NCBI GenBank assembly: GCA_035315885.1
Contig: DATFXM010000166.1
Coordinates: forward strand, 1 to 35,800
Source: DATFXM01 sp035315885
GTDB taxonomy: Bacteria; Acidobacteriota; Blastocatellia; UBA7656
DNA length: 35,800 nucleotides
Direction of reading: 5' to 3'
Position 1 is the first letter of the stretch; each line of letters opens with the position of its first letter. Positions 15,653-22,210 of the stretch are shown here, one piece after another. The notes below the pieces were generated by a model, which was not told the DNA's origin, did not search any database, and saw only the letters and a program-made list of their open reading frames with translations. The translations under genes were made by a program, and so were the position numbers.

Positions 15653-15668
15653 TGGCACGCATTTTGAT
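15653..15668 (+). promoter_or_regulatory. Sigma-54 promoter candidate for amt
   Basis: TGGCACGCATTTTGAT has a perfect -24 box (TGGCACG) followed at the right distance by TTGA in place of TTGC; only the C at -12 departs from consensus. Transcription would start near 15679, about 50 nt before the amt ATG. Amt genes are commonly under nitrogen-responsive sigma-54 control, which fits. Confidence 0.55.
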
Positions 15669-15728
15669 CATTCATTCCCGGCTCAATGCCGCTTTGAAAG
15701 ATCCATGAAGCGTGGGAGGTCAAACCAG

Positions 15729-17228
15729 ATGGGCTTAGCCGTCAGGAAACGTCTTTTGATGTGTGCGGGCATAACCCTGCTGTTGCCGGTCGCAGTGCTG
15801 GCGCAAACTGATGATGCCAGTGCGAGGCTCGCGAAACTCGAAGACTCGCTGAAGACCGCGCAATCGGCCGCCGACAACTCCTGGATGCTTGTTTCGTGTG
15901 CTCTGGTCCTGATGATGACCGGTCCCGGTTTGGCCCTCTTTTATGGTGGCCTGGTGCACCGCAAAAACGTGTTGTCCACGATGATGCAAAGTTTTGTTCT
16001 GATGGCGGTAGTCACTGTGCTGTGGTTCGCGTTTGGGTATTCGATTTCGTTTGGTGATGGCAACGCAATCGTTGGCGGGCTCGGCCACGCGTTGCTGCGG
16101 GGCGTGGGGCTGGCTCCTAACGCCGACTACGCCCCAACTATTCCACAACAGACCTTCATGATGTTTCAGTTGATGTTCGCGATCATCACCCCCGCGCTGA
16201 TAACCGGAGCGTTTGCCGAACGAATAAAGTTCAGCGCAATGGTGATGTTCACAATCCTGTGGGCCACCTTCGTCTACAACCCGCTGGCGCATATGGTCTG
16301 GGGAAAAGGCGGGCTGCTGAGCGCGACGCTGGGTGGCCGCTTTCCGGCGCTCGATTTCGCCGGTGGCACCGTCGTCCACATCAGCTCCGGAGTTTCGGCA
16401 TTGATCTGCGCGCTGTACATCGGAAAGCGAGTCGGCTATCCGGATCGACAGTCGCCGCCCCATTCACTGGTGCTCAGCTTCATCGGAGCCTGCCTGCTCT
16501 GGGTCGGGTGGTTTGGCTTCAATGCAGGGAGCGCGCTGAGTGCCGGAGAACTGGCGACCACCGCGTTTGTGACGACGCATTTCGCCACCGCGGCCGGAGT
16601 GATCGGGTGGATGGCGGCTGAATGGTCGCGCAACGGCAAACCGTCGGTGCTTGGCGCTATTTCAGGTGCGGTAGCCGGCCTTGTGGGAATCACCCCGGCA
16701 AGCGGTTTCGTCACACCGGCGGCGGCCATAATCATCGGAATGATTGCCGGCGCCCTCTGTCATTTCATGACCACGGTCGTCAAGAAGCGTTTCGGTTATG
16801 ACGATTCACTTGACGTGTTCGGAGTCCACGGAGCTGCGGGAACGATTGGCGCGCTTCTGACCGGTGTCTTTGCGACCGCCGCAATCAATCCTGTGTTCAA
16901 GGACGCGCTTGGTGGCGCGCTGCCGGTTGGTCTGGTCGACGGTAACCCCAGACAACTGCTGAACCAGATGGTGGCGGTGCTGATTGCGTGGGTGCTTGCC
17001 GCGGCCGGCACGTTTGCGATCCTGAAGGTTGTGGATCTCGCGATCGGGTTAAGGGTGAGCGAGGAAGAAGAAGTTGTCGGCCTGGATGCCACGCAGCACG
17101 GCGAGGAGGCTTATGTCCTTGAGCCCGCGCCGGCGATTCTGGCCGCGTTCAGTTCGCACGAGGGGGCAGTCGATGGGATGCCTCCGTTGATTCAACGCGA
17201 GCCCGTGTTTGGCGAGGCTGGAGATTAA
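15729..17228 (+). CDS. amt: Ammonium transporter Amt
   Basis: This ammonium channel of about 499 residues (Amt/MEP/Rh family) starts with a cleavable signal peptide (MGLAVRKRLL...VLAQ), then eleven or so membrane helices and a cytoplasmic tail of about 60 residues. Hallmarks are GAFAERIKFSAMV with the conserved Asp/Glu region, NPLAHMVWGKGG and DVFGVHGAAGTIGALLTG, which supply the two pore histidines, and WFGFNAGSAL. The start at 15729 has a perfect GGGAGGT eight bases upstream; an in-frame ATG at 15705 lies within the leader. It takes up ammonium when nitrogen is scarce and would supply the neighbouring GltB pathway. A PII gene (glnK), often next to amt, is absent; a small unknown gene takes that position. 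A sigma-54-like promoter lies about 60 bp upstream. Confidence 0.96.
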   Translation: MGLAVRKRLLMCAGITLLLPVAVLAQTDDASARLAKLEDSLKTAQSAADNSWMLVSCALVLMMTGPGLALFYGGLVHRKNVLSTMMQSFVLMAVVTVLWFAFGYSISFGDGNAIVGGLGHALLRGVGLAPNADYAPTIPQQTFMMFQLMFAIITPALITGAFAERIKFSAMVMFTILWATFVYNPLAHMVWGKGGLLSATLGGRFPALDFAGGTVVHISSGVSALICALYIGKRVGYPDRQSPPHSLVLSFIGACLLWVGWFGFNAGSALSAGELATTAFVTTHFATAAGVIGWMAAEWSRNGKPSVLGAISGAVAGLVGITPASGFVTPAAAIIIGMIAGALCHFMTTVVKKRFGYDDSLDVFGVHGAAGTIGALLTGVFATAAINPVFKDALGGALPVGLVDGNPRQLLNQMVAVLIAWVLAAAGTFAILKVVDLAIGLRVSEEEEVVGLDATQHGEEAYVLEPAPAILAAFSSHEGAVDGMPPLIQREPVFGEAGD

Positions 17229-17261
17229 TTGAGTTCTGAGAATAAGTTTGGGAGTAGAGTT

Positions 17262-17480
17262 ATGCCTAAAGCGTATGGAATGTTAATGTGCAGTTTGCTG
17301 CCTCAGCGTGAGTCGTTCGATTCTGATGAGGAGTTTCGACAATTCGTGATCAACGCAATCAATCGGCTCTCGCAGGACCTTCATGAGTTCGATATTGAGC
17401 TCTCAGTAAAACCGGTAGCGGTCAACACGCGCCGGAGACATTGGAGAGACTGGAACCAACTGCAAGTCGGTTGCGAGTGA
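17262..17480 (+). CDS. Unrecognised 72-residue protein downstream of amt
   Basis: The frame opens at ATG 17262 with GGGAG seven bases upstream and ends at 17480. A longer reading from a TTG at 17229 would start inside a heptamer-like stretch and has no ribosome site. The product begins MPKAYGMLMCSLLPQ, has an acidic, helical-looking middle (SDEEFRQFVINAINRLSQDL) and a basic Trp-rich end (RRRHWRDWNQLQ). There is no signal peptide or membrane helix. I do not recognise a family; it is not PII, which is about 112 residues with a different fold pattern. It follows amt by 33 bp and is probably co-transcribed under the same nitrogen-responsive promoter, so a role linked to ammonium uptake is possible but unsupported. 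Confidence 0.65.
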   Translation: MPKAYGMLMCSLLPQRESFDSDEEFRQFVINAINRLSQDLHEFDIELSVKPVAVNTRRRHWRDWNQLQVGCE

Positions 17481-17489
17481 GATCTGAAA

Positions 17490-17566
17490 GAGTTCTGAGT
17501 TCTGAGTATACTGCGACTCACGAAGCGCGCCAGGTACTCAGATTCCTGTACTCAGAACTCAAACTC
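17490..17566. repeat. Inverted heptamer repeats (GAGTTCT / ACTCAGA)
   Basis: GAGTTCTGAGTTCTGAGTA (17490-17508) and TACTCAGAACTCAAACTC (17549-17566) are near-perfect reverse complements separated by 40 bp. They lie in the gap after the 72-residue gene and could form a long hairpin that ends the amt transcript. Confidence 0.85.
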
Positions 17567-17601
17567 AAAACTTCTTCACAGACCCCGCCTTCAGAAACCA
17601 G

Positions 17602-17629
17602 TTGATATAGTTCCATCCTCTGTTACCAT
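17602..17629 (+). promoter_or_regulatory. Candidate sigma-70 promoter of the HEAT-repeat gene
   Basis: TTGATA (17602-17607) and TACCAT (17624-17629) are spaced by 16 bp and lie just upstream of the HEAT-repeat gene, giving a 5' leader of only about ten bases. No Shine-Dalgarno precedes that ATG, which fits a very short leader. Confidence 0.35.
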
Positions 17630-17645
17630 TGTTGCCGCAACTTCC

Positions 17646-18653
17646 ATGACCATTCGATTGGCGACAGTATTTCTCGCCATCGCTGTGGCGGTGCCGATTT
17701 GCGGAGCGCAGGTAAAGGTTTCCCCCGAATCTTCGCCGGCCGGTTTGCTCGCCGCGCTCAAAAGCAAAGATGCCAGCACCCGCAGAGATGCGGCGAACAG
17801 ACTCGGGGCACTCAGGGCTCGCGACGCGGTCAAGCGACTCGCCGAGCTGCTCACCGATCGCGAATCACCTTGCAGAGAAGCAGCCGCCTTCGCGCTTGGG
17901 CAGATCGCGGACCGAGGCGTAACCGGTCTGGTCATACCGCTTCTGGCTGACAAAGACTCGGAGGTCAGAAGCACTGCCGCTTTTGCCCTGGGAATGCTCG
18001 GAGACCGCAAGGCCCTCGATGCTCTCTCGTTTGCCCTCGGAGATCCCGAACCGGAAGTCCGGTCATCCGCAGTCGTAGCCATGGGCCTAATGCAGGATGA
18101 AGAAGGCATCGATGAAATAACCGAGCTGCTGGAGGATCCGTCACTGGATGTTCGCTACGACGCCGCGTGGGCATTGGGACAGATCGGCGAGCCTGAATCG
18201 GAGGAGCATCTCCGAGCCGCACTGGTCACCGTAGACATGCTGAAGACCAGCGACGCCGCTCGCGAAGCCTTTAAGCAGTGCGTTCAGAATTCGATCGAGG
18301 ACCTGCGCACCGAGACTCACAAGTCGGCCACCGACCAGGCGGCGCGGCCACGCCGAGTCACAGGAGTCATCGCGGAGAACCGTTACGACAAACAATCCAG
18401 GTCGGTGACGATAAGGCAGTCGGTGAAGGCCGCTCCAACCGAGCGCGCCAACAACGCAAACAGTTTTGGGACGGTGCGACTGCGAGTGTTGGTCGCCGCA
18501 AACGGCCGAGCGGCGCGCGCGTATGTGGTCGATCGCCGAGGATACGGACTGGATCAGCGGGCGGTCGAGGCCATCCTGCAGTACAAGTTTGATCCGGCAT
18601 TACAAGCTGGCCTGCCACAAACAACGTGGATTGATCTGGAAGTCAAGTTTTAA
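17646..18653 (+). CDS. Exported HEAT-repeat protein with C-terminal TonB-like domain
   Basis: This 335-residue protein has a signal peptide (about 1-21, ending CGAQ). Five to six HEAT/PBS-type helical repeats follow (about 30-215; recurring R.AAFALGQI, R.TAAFALGML, RSSAVVAMGLM and RYDAAWALGQIG every 31-32 residues). A charged linker and a C-terminal segment (about 270-335; VRLRVLVAANG...DQRAVEAILQYKFDPALQAG) resembling the TonB C-terminal domain complete the protein. HEAT repeats make protein-binding superhelices and TonB_C domains bind peptidoglycan or partner proteins, so a periplasmic scaffold is likely; the client is unknown. No lipobox, TonB membrane anchor or ExbB/ExbD neighbours are visible, so it is not an energy-transducing TonB. 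The gene precedes beta-ureidopropionase by about 95 bp, which may be chance. Confidence 0.8.
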   Translation: MTIRLATVFLAIAVAVPICGAQVKVSPESSPAGLLAALKSKDASTRRDAANRLGALRARDAVKRLAELLTDRESPCREAAAFALGQIADRGVTGLVIPLLADKDSEVRSTAAFALGMLGDRKALDALSFALGDPEPEVRSSAVVAMGLMQDEEGIDEITELLEDPSLDVRYDAAWALGQIGEPESEEHLRAALVTVDMLKTSDAAREAFKQCVQNSIEDLRTETHKSATDQAARPRRVTGVIAENRYDKQSRSVTIRQSVKAAPTERANNANSFGTVRLRVLVAANGRAARAYVVDRRGYGLDQRAVEAILQYKFDPALQAGLPQTTWIDLEVKF

Positions 18654-18747
18654 AGCTAATGCCGGAAGCCGCCTGAGTGCATTTCTCGTGGCTGGCGTTT
18701 GATGAGTGTCCGACCCGTCCCGGCTAACATCAATCAGGAGAACCACC

Positions 18748-19620
18748 ATGGCTCGAATCGTGAAATGCGGGTTGATTCAGACCAGCAATGCATGTCCAAT
18801 CGACCAGCCGATCGAAAAAATCAAACAGGCAAATTTAGAAAAGAACCTCGGCTTCATTGAACAAGCCGCAAAGCAGGGCGTGAAGATAGTCTGCCTGCAA
18901 GAGGTCTTCACCACGCCGTACTTCTGCGCGGAGCAGGAGACTCGCTGGTACGACTCGGTAGAGAAGATTCCCGATGGTCCAACGGTGAAGCTGATGCAGG
19001 ACGTGGCTCGCAAGCACGGGATGGTGATCATCGTTCCGATATACGAGGAAGAAATCACCGGAGTCTATTACAACACTGCCGCGGTGATCGATGCCGACGG
19101 AAAATATCTGGGCAAATATCGGAAGAATCACATCCCGCACGTTGCGCCCGGCTTCTGGGAGAAATTCTATTTCAAGCCGGGGAATCTGGGTTATCCGGCG
19201 TTCGACACCGCCTTTGCGCGGATTGGTGTTTACATCTGTTATGATCGTCACTTCCCCGAAGGAGCGCGAGCCCTTGGGCTGGCAGGTGCTGAGATTGTGT
19301 TCAACCCGTCGGCGACGGTAGCGGGTTTGTCGGAGTATCTTTGGGAGCTCGAGCAGCCGGCTCACGCGGTGGCGAATGGTTACTTCATAGGTGCGATCAA
19401 CCGAGTAGGTCACGAGCAGCCTTGGGACATCGGGGAGTTCTACGGCAAGAGTTATTTTTGCAACCCGCGCGGAAAGATCATCGCGCAGGCCTCGCGCGAC
19501 AACGACGAGTTGGTGATAGCTGATCTGAATCTGGATGAGATCCGTGAAGTACGGAACACGTGGCAGTTTTATCGCGACCGCCGTCCGGAGACTTATGGAG
19601 TGCTGAGTTCTGAGTTCTGA
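18748..19620 (+). CDS. Beta-ureidopropionase (nitrilase superfamily)
   Basis: This 290-residue carbon-nitrogen hydrolase has the catalytic Glu (CLQEVFTTPYF), Lys (KYRKNHIPH) and Cys (GVYICYDRHFPEGAR) of the nitrilase superfamily. Sequence style (FYFKPGNLGYPAF, ICYDRHFPEGARALGLAGAE) fits the N-carbamoyl-beta-alanine amidohydrolase / N-carbamoylputrescine amidase group. It would hydrolyse N-carbamoyl-beta-alanine to beta-alanine, CO2 and ammonia, completing the step after dihydropyrimidinase. CAGGAG six to seven bases before the ATG at 18748 sets the start; an upstream in-frame GTG (18706) is unlikely. The last codons (VLSSEF) and TGA stop are made of GAGTTCT heptamer repeat. N-carbamoylputrescine amidase is the main alternative; dihydropyrimidinase, permease and omega-aminotransferase in the window favour pyrimidine breakdown. 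Confidence 0.88.
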   Translation: MARIVKCGLIQTSNACPIDQPIEKIKQANLEKNLGFIEQAAKQGVKIVCLQEVFTTPYFCAEQETRWYDSVEKIPDGPTVKLMQDVARKHGMVIIVPIYEEEITGVYYNTAAVIDADGKYLGKYRKNHIPHVAPGFWEKFYFKPGNLGYPAFDTAFARIGVYICYDRHFPEGARALGLAGAEIVFNPSATVAGLSEYLWELEQPAHAVANGYFIGAINRVGHEQPWDIGEFYGKSYFCNPRGKIIAQASRDNDELVIADLNLDEIREVRNTWQFYRDRRPETYGVLSSEF

Positions 19621-19622
19621 GT
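19598..19622. repeat. Heptamer repeat (GAGTGCT/GAGTTCT) forming the beta-ureidopropionase 3' end
   Basis: Three and a half units of GAGTGCT/GAGTTCT run through the final codons and stop of the beta-ureidopropionase gene. The repeat therefore contributes the C-terminal residues VLSSEF. Confidence 0.85.
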
Positions 19623-19701
19623 GGGAAGTTTGCTCTTGCGAACTTTGCCAAAAGAACGAAAATAGAGACTCCGCTCGCGATCCCCTCTCGAGTATGGAGT
19701 C

Positions 19702-20070
19702 ATGGGAATTAGCAAATTGGAGGATTTGATTGCATGGCAAAAGGCCCGATTGTTAACTCGCCGAGTTTATGAATGCACTCGTCGTACCGAGTGGTCTCGA
19801 GACCTCGGTCTTCGTTCGCAGATACAGCGAGCGGCGGTATCGATAATGTCCAACATTGCGGAAGGATTTGAGAGAAAGCGGTCTACGGAGTTTCATCAGT
19901 TCTTGTCGACCGCCAAGGCATCTTGTGCTGAAGTTCGTTCGCAGCTATACGTAGCACTGGATGCCGGGTATCTGAATCAAGGCGAGTTCAGTCAGTTGCT
20001 TGCCCAGGCGGAGGAGGTTGGACGAATTATTGGTAGTCTTCGTGCGTCTGTTCGAAAGGACGGCCTATGA
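19702..20070 (+). CDS. Four-helix bundle protein (23S rRNA intervening-sequence/S23 family)
   Basis: This 122-residue all-helical protein has the signatures of the four-helix bundle family first found in intervening sequences of spirochete 23S rRNA genes: LEDLIAWQKARLL near the N-terminus, GLRSQIQRAAVSIMSNIAEGFERKRSTEFHQFL in the middle, and SQLYVALDAGYLNQ followed by a last helix. Family members form pentameric bundles; no biochemical role is established. The start at 19702 is the first good ATG, with GGAG very close (three bases), so translation may be weak. The gene sits alone between beta-ureidopropionase and the LLM oxidoreductase, with heptamer repeats on both sides, and not near rRNA. 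This placement looks like an insertion into the pyrimidine gene row. Confidence 0.88.
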   Translation: MGISKLEDLIAWQKARLLTRRVYECTRRTEWSRDLGLRSQIQRAAVSIMSNIAEGFERKRSTEFHQFLSTAKASCAEVRSQLYVALDAGYLNQGEFSQLLAQAEEVGRIIGSLRASVRKDGL

Positions 20071-20083
20071 CATGCTTATGTCA
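20068..20083. other. Perfect short palindrome at the four-helix-bundle stop codon
   Basis: TGACATGCTTATGTCA has a 6-bp stem and 4-nt loop, and its first three bases are the stop codon of the four-helix bundle gene. It could be a small operator or the foot of a weak hairpin; there is no T-tract, so it is not a classic terminator. Confidence 0.4.
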
Positions 20084-20114
20084 AATGGCGGTTCGAACCT
20101 GATGCTATCCAAAT

Positions 20115-20145
20115 AACTCAGAACTCAGAACTAGAACTCAGAACT
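20115..20145. repeat. Heptamer repeat (AACTCAG) replacing the ribosome site of the LLM gene
   Basis: Four units of AACTCAG/AACTAG run directly up to the ATG of the oxidoreductase gene at 20146. The region where a Shine-Dalgarno should lie contains only repeat sequence. Confidence 0.85.
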
Positions 20146-21138
20146 ATGGAGTTTGCTATTACTTTCAAACCCGACATGCACCACGAACGGCTTGTGGCGC
20201 TTACAAGACAAGCCGAAGCCGCAGGCTTTGGTTATGGCTGGATCTTCGATTCGCACGTCCTGTGGCAGGAGCCATATCCCCTTATGACGCTCATGGCGCT
20301 GAATACCCAGCGCATGCGTATCGGCACCTGTGTCACAAATCCCGCGGTCCGCGATGCAACAGTCACTGCCAGTCTGCTTGCCACGCTCAATAACATATCC
20401 GGCGGGCGAATGGATCTTGGAATCGGCCGAGGCGACAGCTCACGTCGAGTTATGGGCAAGAAACCCACAACTCTCGAACGACTCGAATACACAGTTCAGG
20501 TCGTCCGCGATTTGTGCGCTGGGAAAAAGATCGAGTATGACGGACGCGAGATCCAGATGGGATGGTCGAATCATGGCGTGCCCCCGGTTTGGATCGCAGG
20601 CTACGGGCCGAAAGCCCTTCGCTGCGCGGGCCGTGTCGCAGACGGCGTAGTTCTGCAGTTCGCCGATCCCCATCTCATCAAGTGGTGTCTGGGCTTTGTG
20701 CGCGAAGGCGCGGAAGAAGCTGGTCGAGACTTTTCAAAAATCAGAGTTATGAGTGCGGCGCCCGTCTGGGTCTCCAACGACTTGAACGCAGCACGCGACA
20801 GAGTGCGGTGGTTCCCGGCGTTGGTGTCGAACCATGTCGTAGATCTTGTGTCTCGCTACAAGCCCGAAGAGTTACCGGAAGAGCTGACCGCCTACGTGAA
20901 GGACCGCCGCGGCTACGACTACCTTCATCACGCCGAAGTCGGCAGCTCAAATGCCGAGTTCGTGTCGGACGAGATCGTAGATCGTTTCGCCATCGTAGGG
21001 CCGGCCGAGGAACATGTTCGCCGGCTCAAAGAGCTCGAATCAGTCGGCGTGACGCAGTTCAATATCTACCTGATGAATGGCGAAGAGGAACAGTGCGTAG
21101 AGATGTACGGTAAACAGGTGCTCCCAGCGGTGCTTTAG
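20146..21138 (+). CDS. Luciferase-like (LLM) F420- or flavin-dependent oxidoreductase
   Basis: This 330-residue TIM-barrel protein belongs to the bacterial luciferase-like monooxygenase superfamily, in the branch close to methylenetetrahydromethanopterin reductase (MEFAITFKP start, RIGTCVTNPAVRD, GRMDLGIGRGDSSRR, PPVWIAGYGPKALRCAGRVADGV). From memory it fits the family named TIGR03842 (CPS_4043), whose bacterial members are often found with dihydropyrimidinase genes; this should be confirmed by a profile search. Cofactor could be F420 or reduced FMN; many bacteria with this family lack F420. The substrate is unknown. It is last in the row with beta-ureidopropionase, so a role in oxidising or reducing a pyrimidine-derived intermediate is plausible. 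The ATG start is supported by the conserved N-terminus although no Shine-Dalgarno is present. It converges on the GNAT gene with a 23-bp gap. Confidence 0.85.
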   Translation: MEFAITFKPDMHHERLVALTRQAEAAGFGYGWIFDSHVLWQEPYPLMTLMALNTQRMRIGTCVTNPAVRDATVTASLLATLNNISGGRMDLGIGRGDSSRRVMGKKPTTLERLEYTVQVVRDLCAGKKIEYDGREIQMGWSNHGVPPVWIAGYGPKALRCAGRVADGVVLQFADPHLIKWCLGFVREGAEEAGRDFSKIRVMSAAPVWVSNDLNAARDRVRWFPALVSNHVVDLVSRYKPEELPEELTAYVKDRRGYDYLHHAEVGSSNAEFVSDEIVDRFAIVGPAEEHVRRLKELESVGVTQFNIYLMNGEEEQCVEMYGKQVLPAVL

Positions 21139-21161
21139 CGCGACATTCGAGAGCCTGAGTA

Positions 21162-21719
21162 CTACTTTACCCACTTTCCCTCTTGCCGCTCCTCCGACGA
21201 CATCGTAGTCGTATACTTTTCCTGTTTGAATTCCTTGAATCCTCGCTTCAAGTAATTCGGAAGAGCCGCCGGATCGTCCAGCGTGCAGGTGTGAAGCCAA
21301 ACCCTCGCGGCGCCCATCGCCCACGCGCGTTCGACCGCTTCGGTCAGCAGGTGCTTGCCAAGTCCGCGACCGATCGCCTCCTGTAATAATCCGAAGTACG
21401 CCACCTCAGTCGATCCGTCCTCGTGACGTTCCAGCTCGAAGTATCCCGCGGGCGCACCTCGTCGGTACAGGACCCACAGCGTTATTTCCGGTCTCGACAG
21501 ATGCACGCGAGTCTCGTCGTCGCTCCAGACGGTCCGGTCCACCCAGTGATACAGCCGCCCTACTTCGCAGTACAGGTAGCGATAAAAAGAGGCCGGGCAG
21601 TCGATGACCTGCTCTACGCGCACATCCGCGTCGTCGACGCGCTGTGCATCAAGCTCCGACGGACTAGTCATCTGGACATAAGTTCTTGTGACTTCGACTT
21701 CGATCTTCTCGGCGGTCAT
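21162..21719 (-). CDS. GNAT-family N-acetyltransferase
   Basis: This 185-residue protein has the GNAT fold. The acetyl-CoA pyrophosphate loop is QEAIGRGLGKHLL (about 113-125), preceded by strand EVAYFGLL and followed by the helix LLTEAVERAWAMGAARVWLHT and the C-terminal YLKRGFKEF. The N-terminal half (YRYLYCEVGRLYHWVDRTVW) is specific to a subgroup of GNATs; the acceptor is unknown. The start is the ATG at 21719, which overlaps the stop of the upstream membrane-protein gene (TAATG) and has GTGGAG upstream. A longer reading extends into the membrane-protein gene and is spurious. It is the last gene of a three-gene operon with a membrane protein and a PP2C-type phosphatase. Confidence 0.85.
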   Translation of the reverse strand: MTAEKIEVEVTRTYVQMTSPSELDAQRVDDADVRVEQVIDCPASFYRYLYCEVGRLYHWVDRTVWSDDETRVHLSRPEITLWVLYRRGAPAGYFELERHEDGSTEVAYFGLLQEAIGRGLGKHLLTEAVERAWAMGAARVWLHTCTLDDPAALPNYLKRGFKEFKQEKYTTTMSSEERQEGKWVK

Positions 21720-22210
21720 TATCTCGACTCCACTTGACAACTCGTTCGCGACGGGACGAGCTTTCGCAGAAGCCATAGCAGAAGGCAGCCCGTAGCAGAC
21801 CCGAGCAAGACTCCTGCTCCGACTCCAAAGGTCAGATGACCTACGATGTGTTTTATGTGATGCGGGTCGTCGCCCTTGAATGAGTACTCGGGTTCGCTGA
21901 AGACATTCAAGATTCCGGTGGCCACGGAAAACAAGATTGCGGCCACGATCAGAAGTTGTTCCCACACGACAAGCAGAAACGAGGCGAGCGCTACGCTCGA
22001 GTAACCGCCGACGCACCTGAAGTGGAGGAGTCCGACGGAGATTAGAATCGCGAGGGTGGTGGCGCCGCTTACGCTGACGACCTTCACGAGCATGTGGGGC
22101 GCCCCCAACGCCTCAAGCACCCAGCGCAACACCCATACTGCTGCGATCAGCCCGAACATGGGCGCCAGCAGCCTCATGTGCTCTCGCACTCCGTAGCCTC
22201 CGATGTTCAT
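21719..22210 (-). CDS. Small integral membrane protein, function unknown
   Basis: This 163-residue protein has four hydrophobic segments (about 14-34, 45-64, 72-98 and 124-148) and a short basic C-terminus, and I do not recognise the family. A hydrophilic loop carries GDDPHHIKHIVGH, with several histidines next to the last helix. The ATG at 22210 has GGAGGAG five bases upstream and overlaps the phosphatase stop codon (ATGA), so the two are translationally coupled. Its own stop overlaps the GNAT start. This tight order suggests the phosphatase, membrane protein and acetyltransferase act together. A longer reading starting at 22282 would run through the phosphatase gene and is not supported. 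Confidence 0.75.
   Translation of the reverse strand: MNIGGYGVREHMRLLAPMFGLIAAVWVLRWVLEALGAPHMLVKVVSVSGATTLAILISVGLLHFRCVGGYSSVALASFLLVVWEQLLIVAAILFSVATGILNVFSEPEYSFKGDDPHHIKHIVGHLTFGVGAGVLLGSATGCLLLWLLRKLVPSRTSCQVESR

Noticed and set aside
21720..22016. Longer N-terminus for the GNAT gene
   Set aside because: It overlaps the membrane-protein gene in another frame; the coupled ATG at 21719 with its ribosome site is clearly better.
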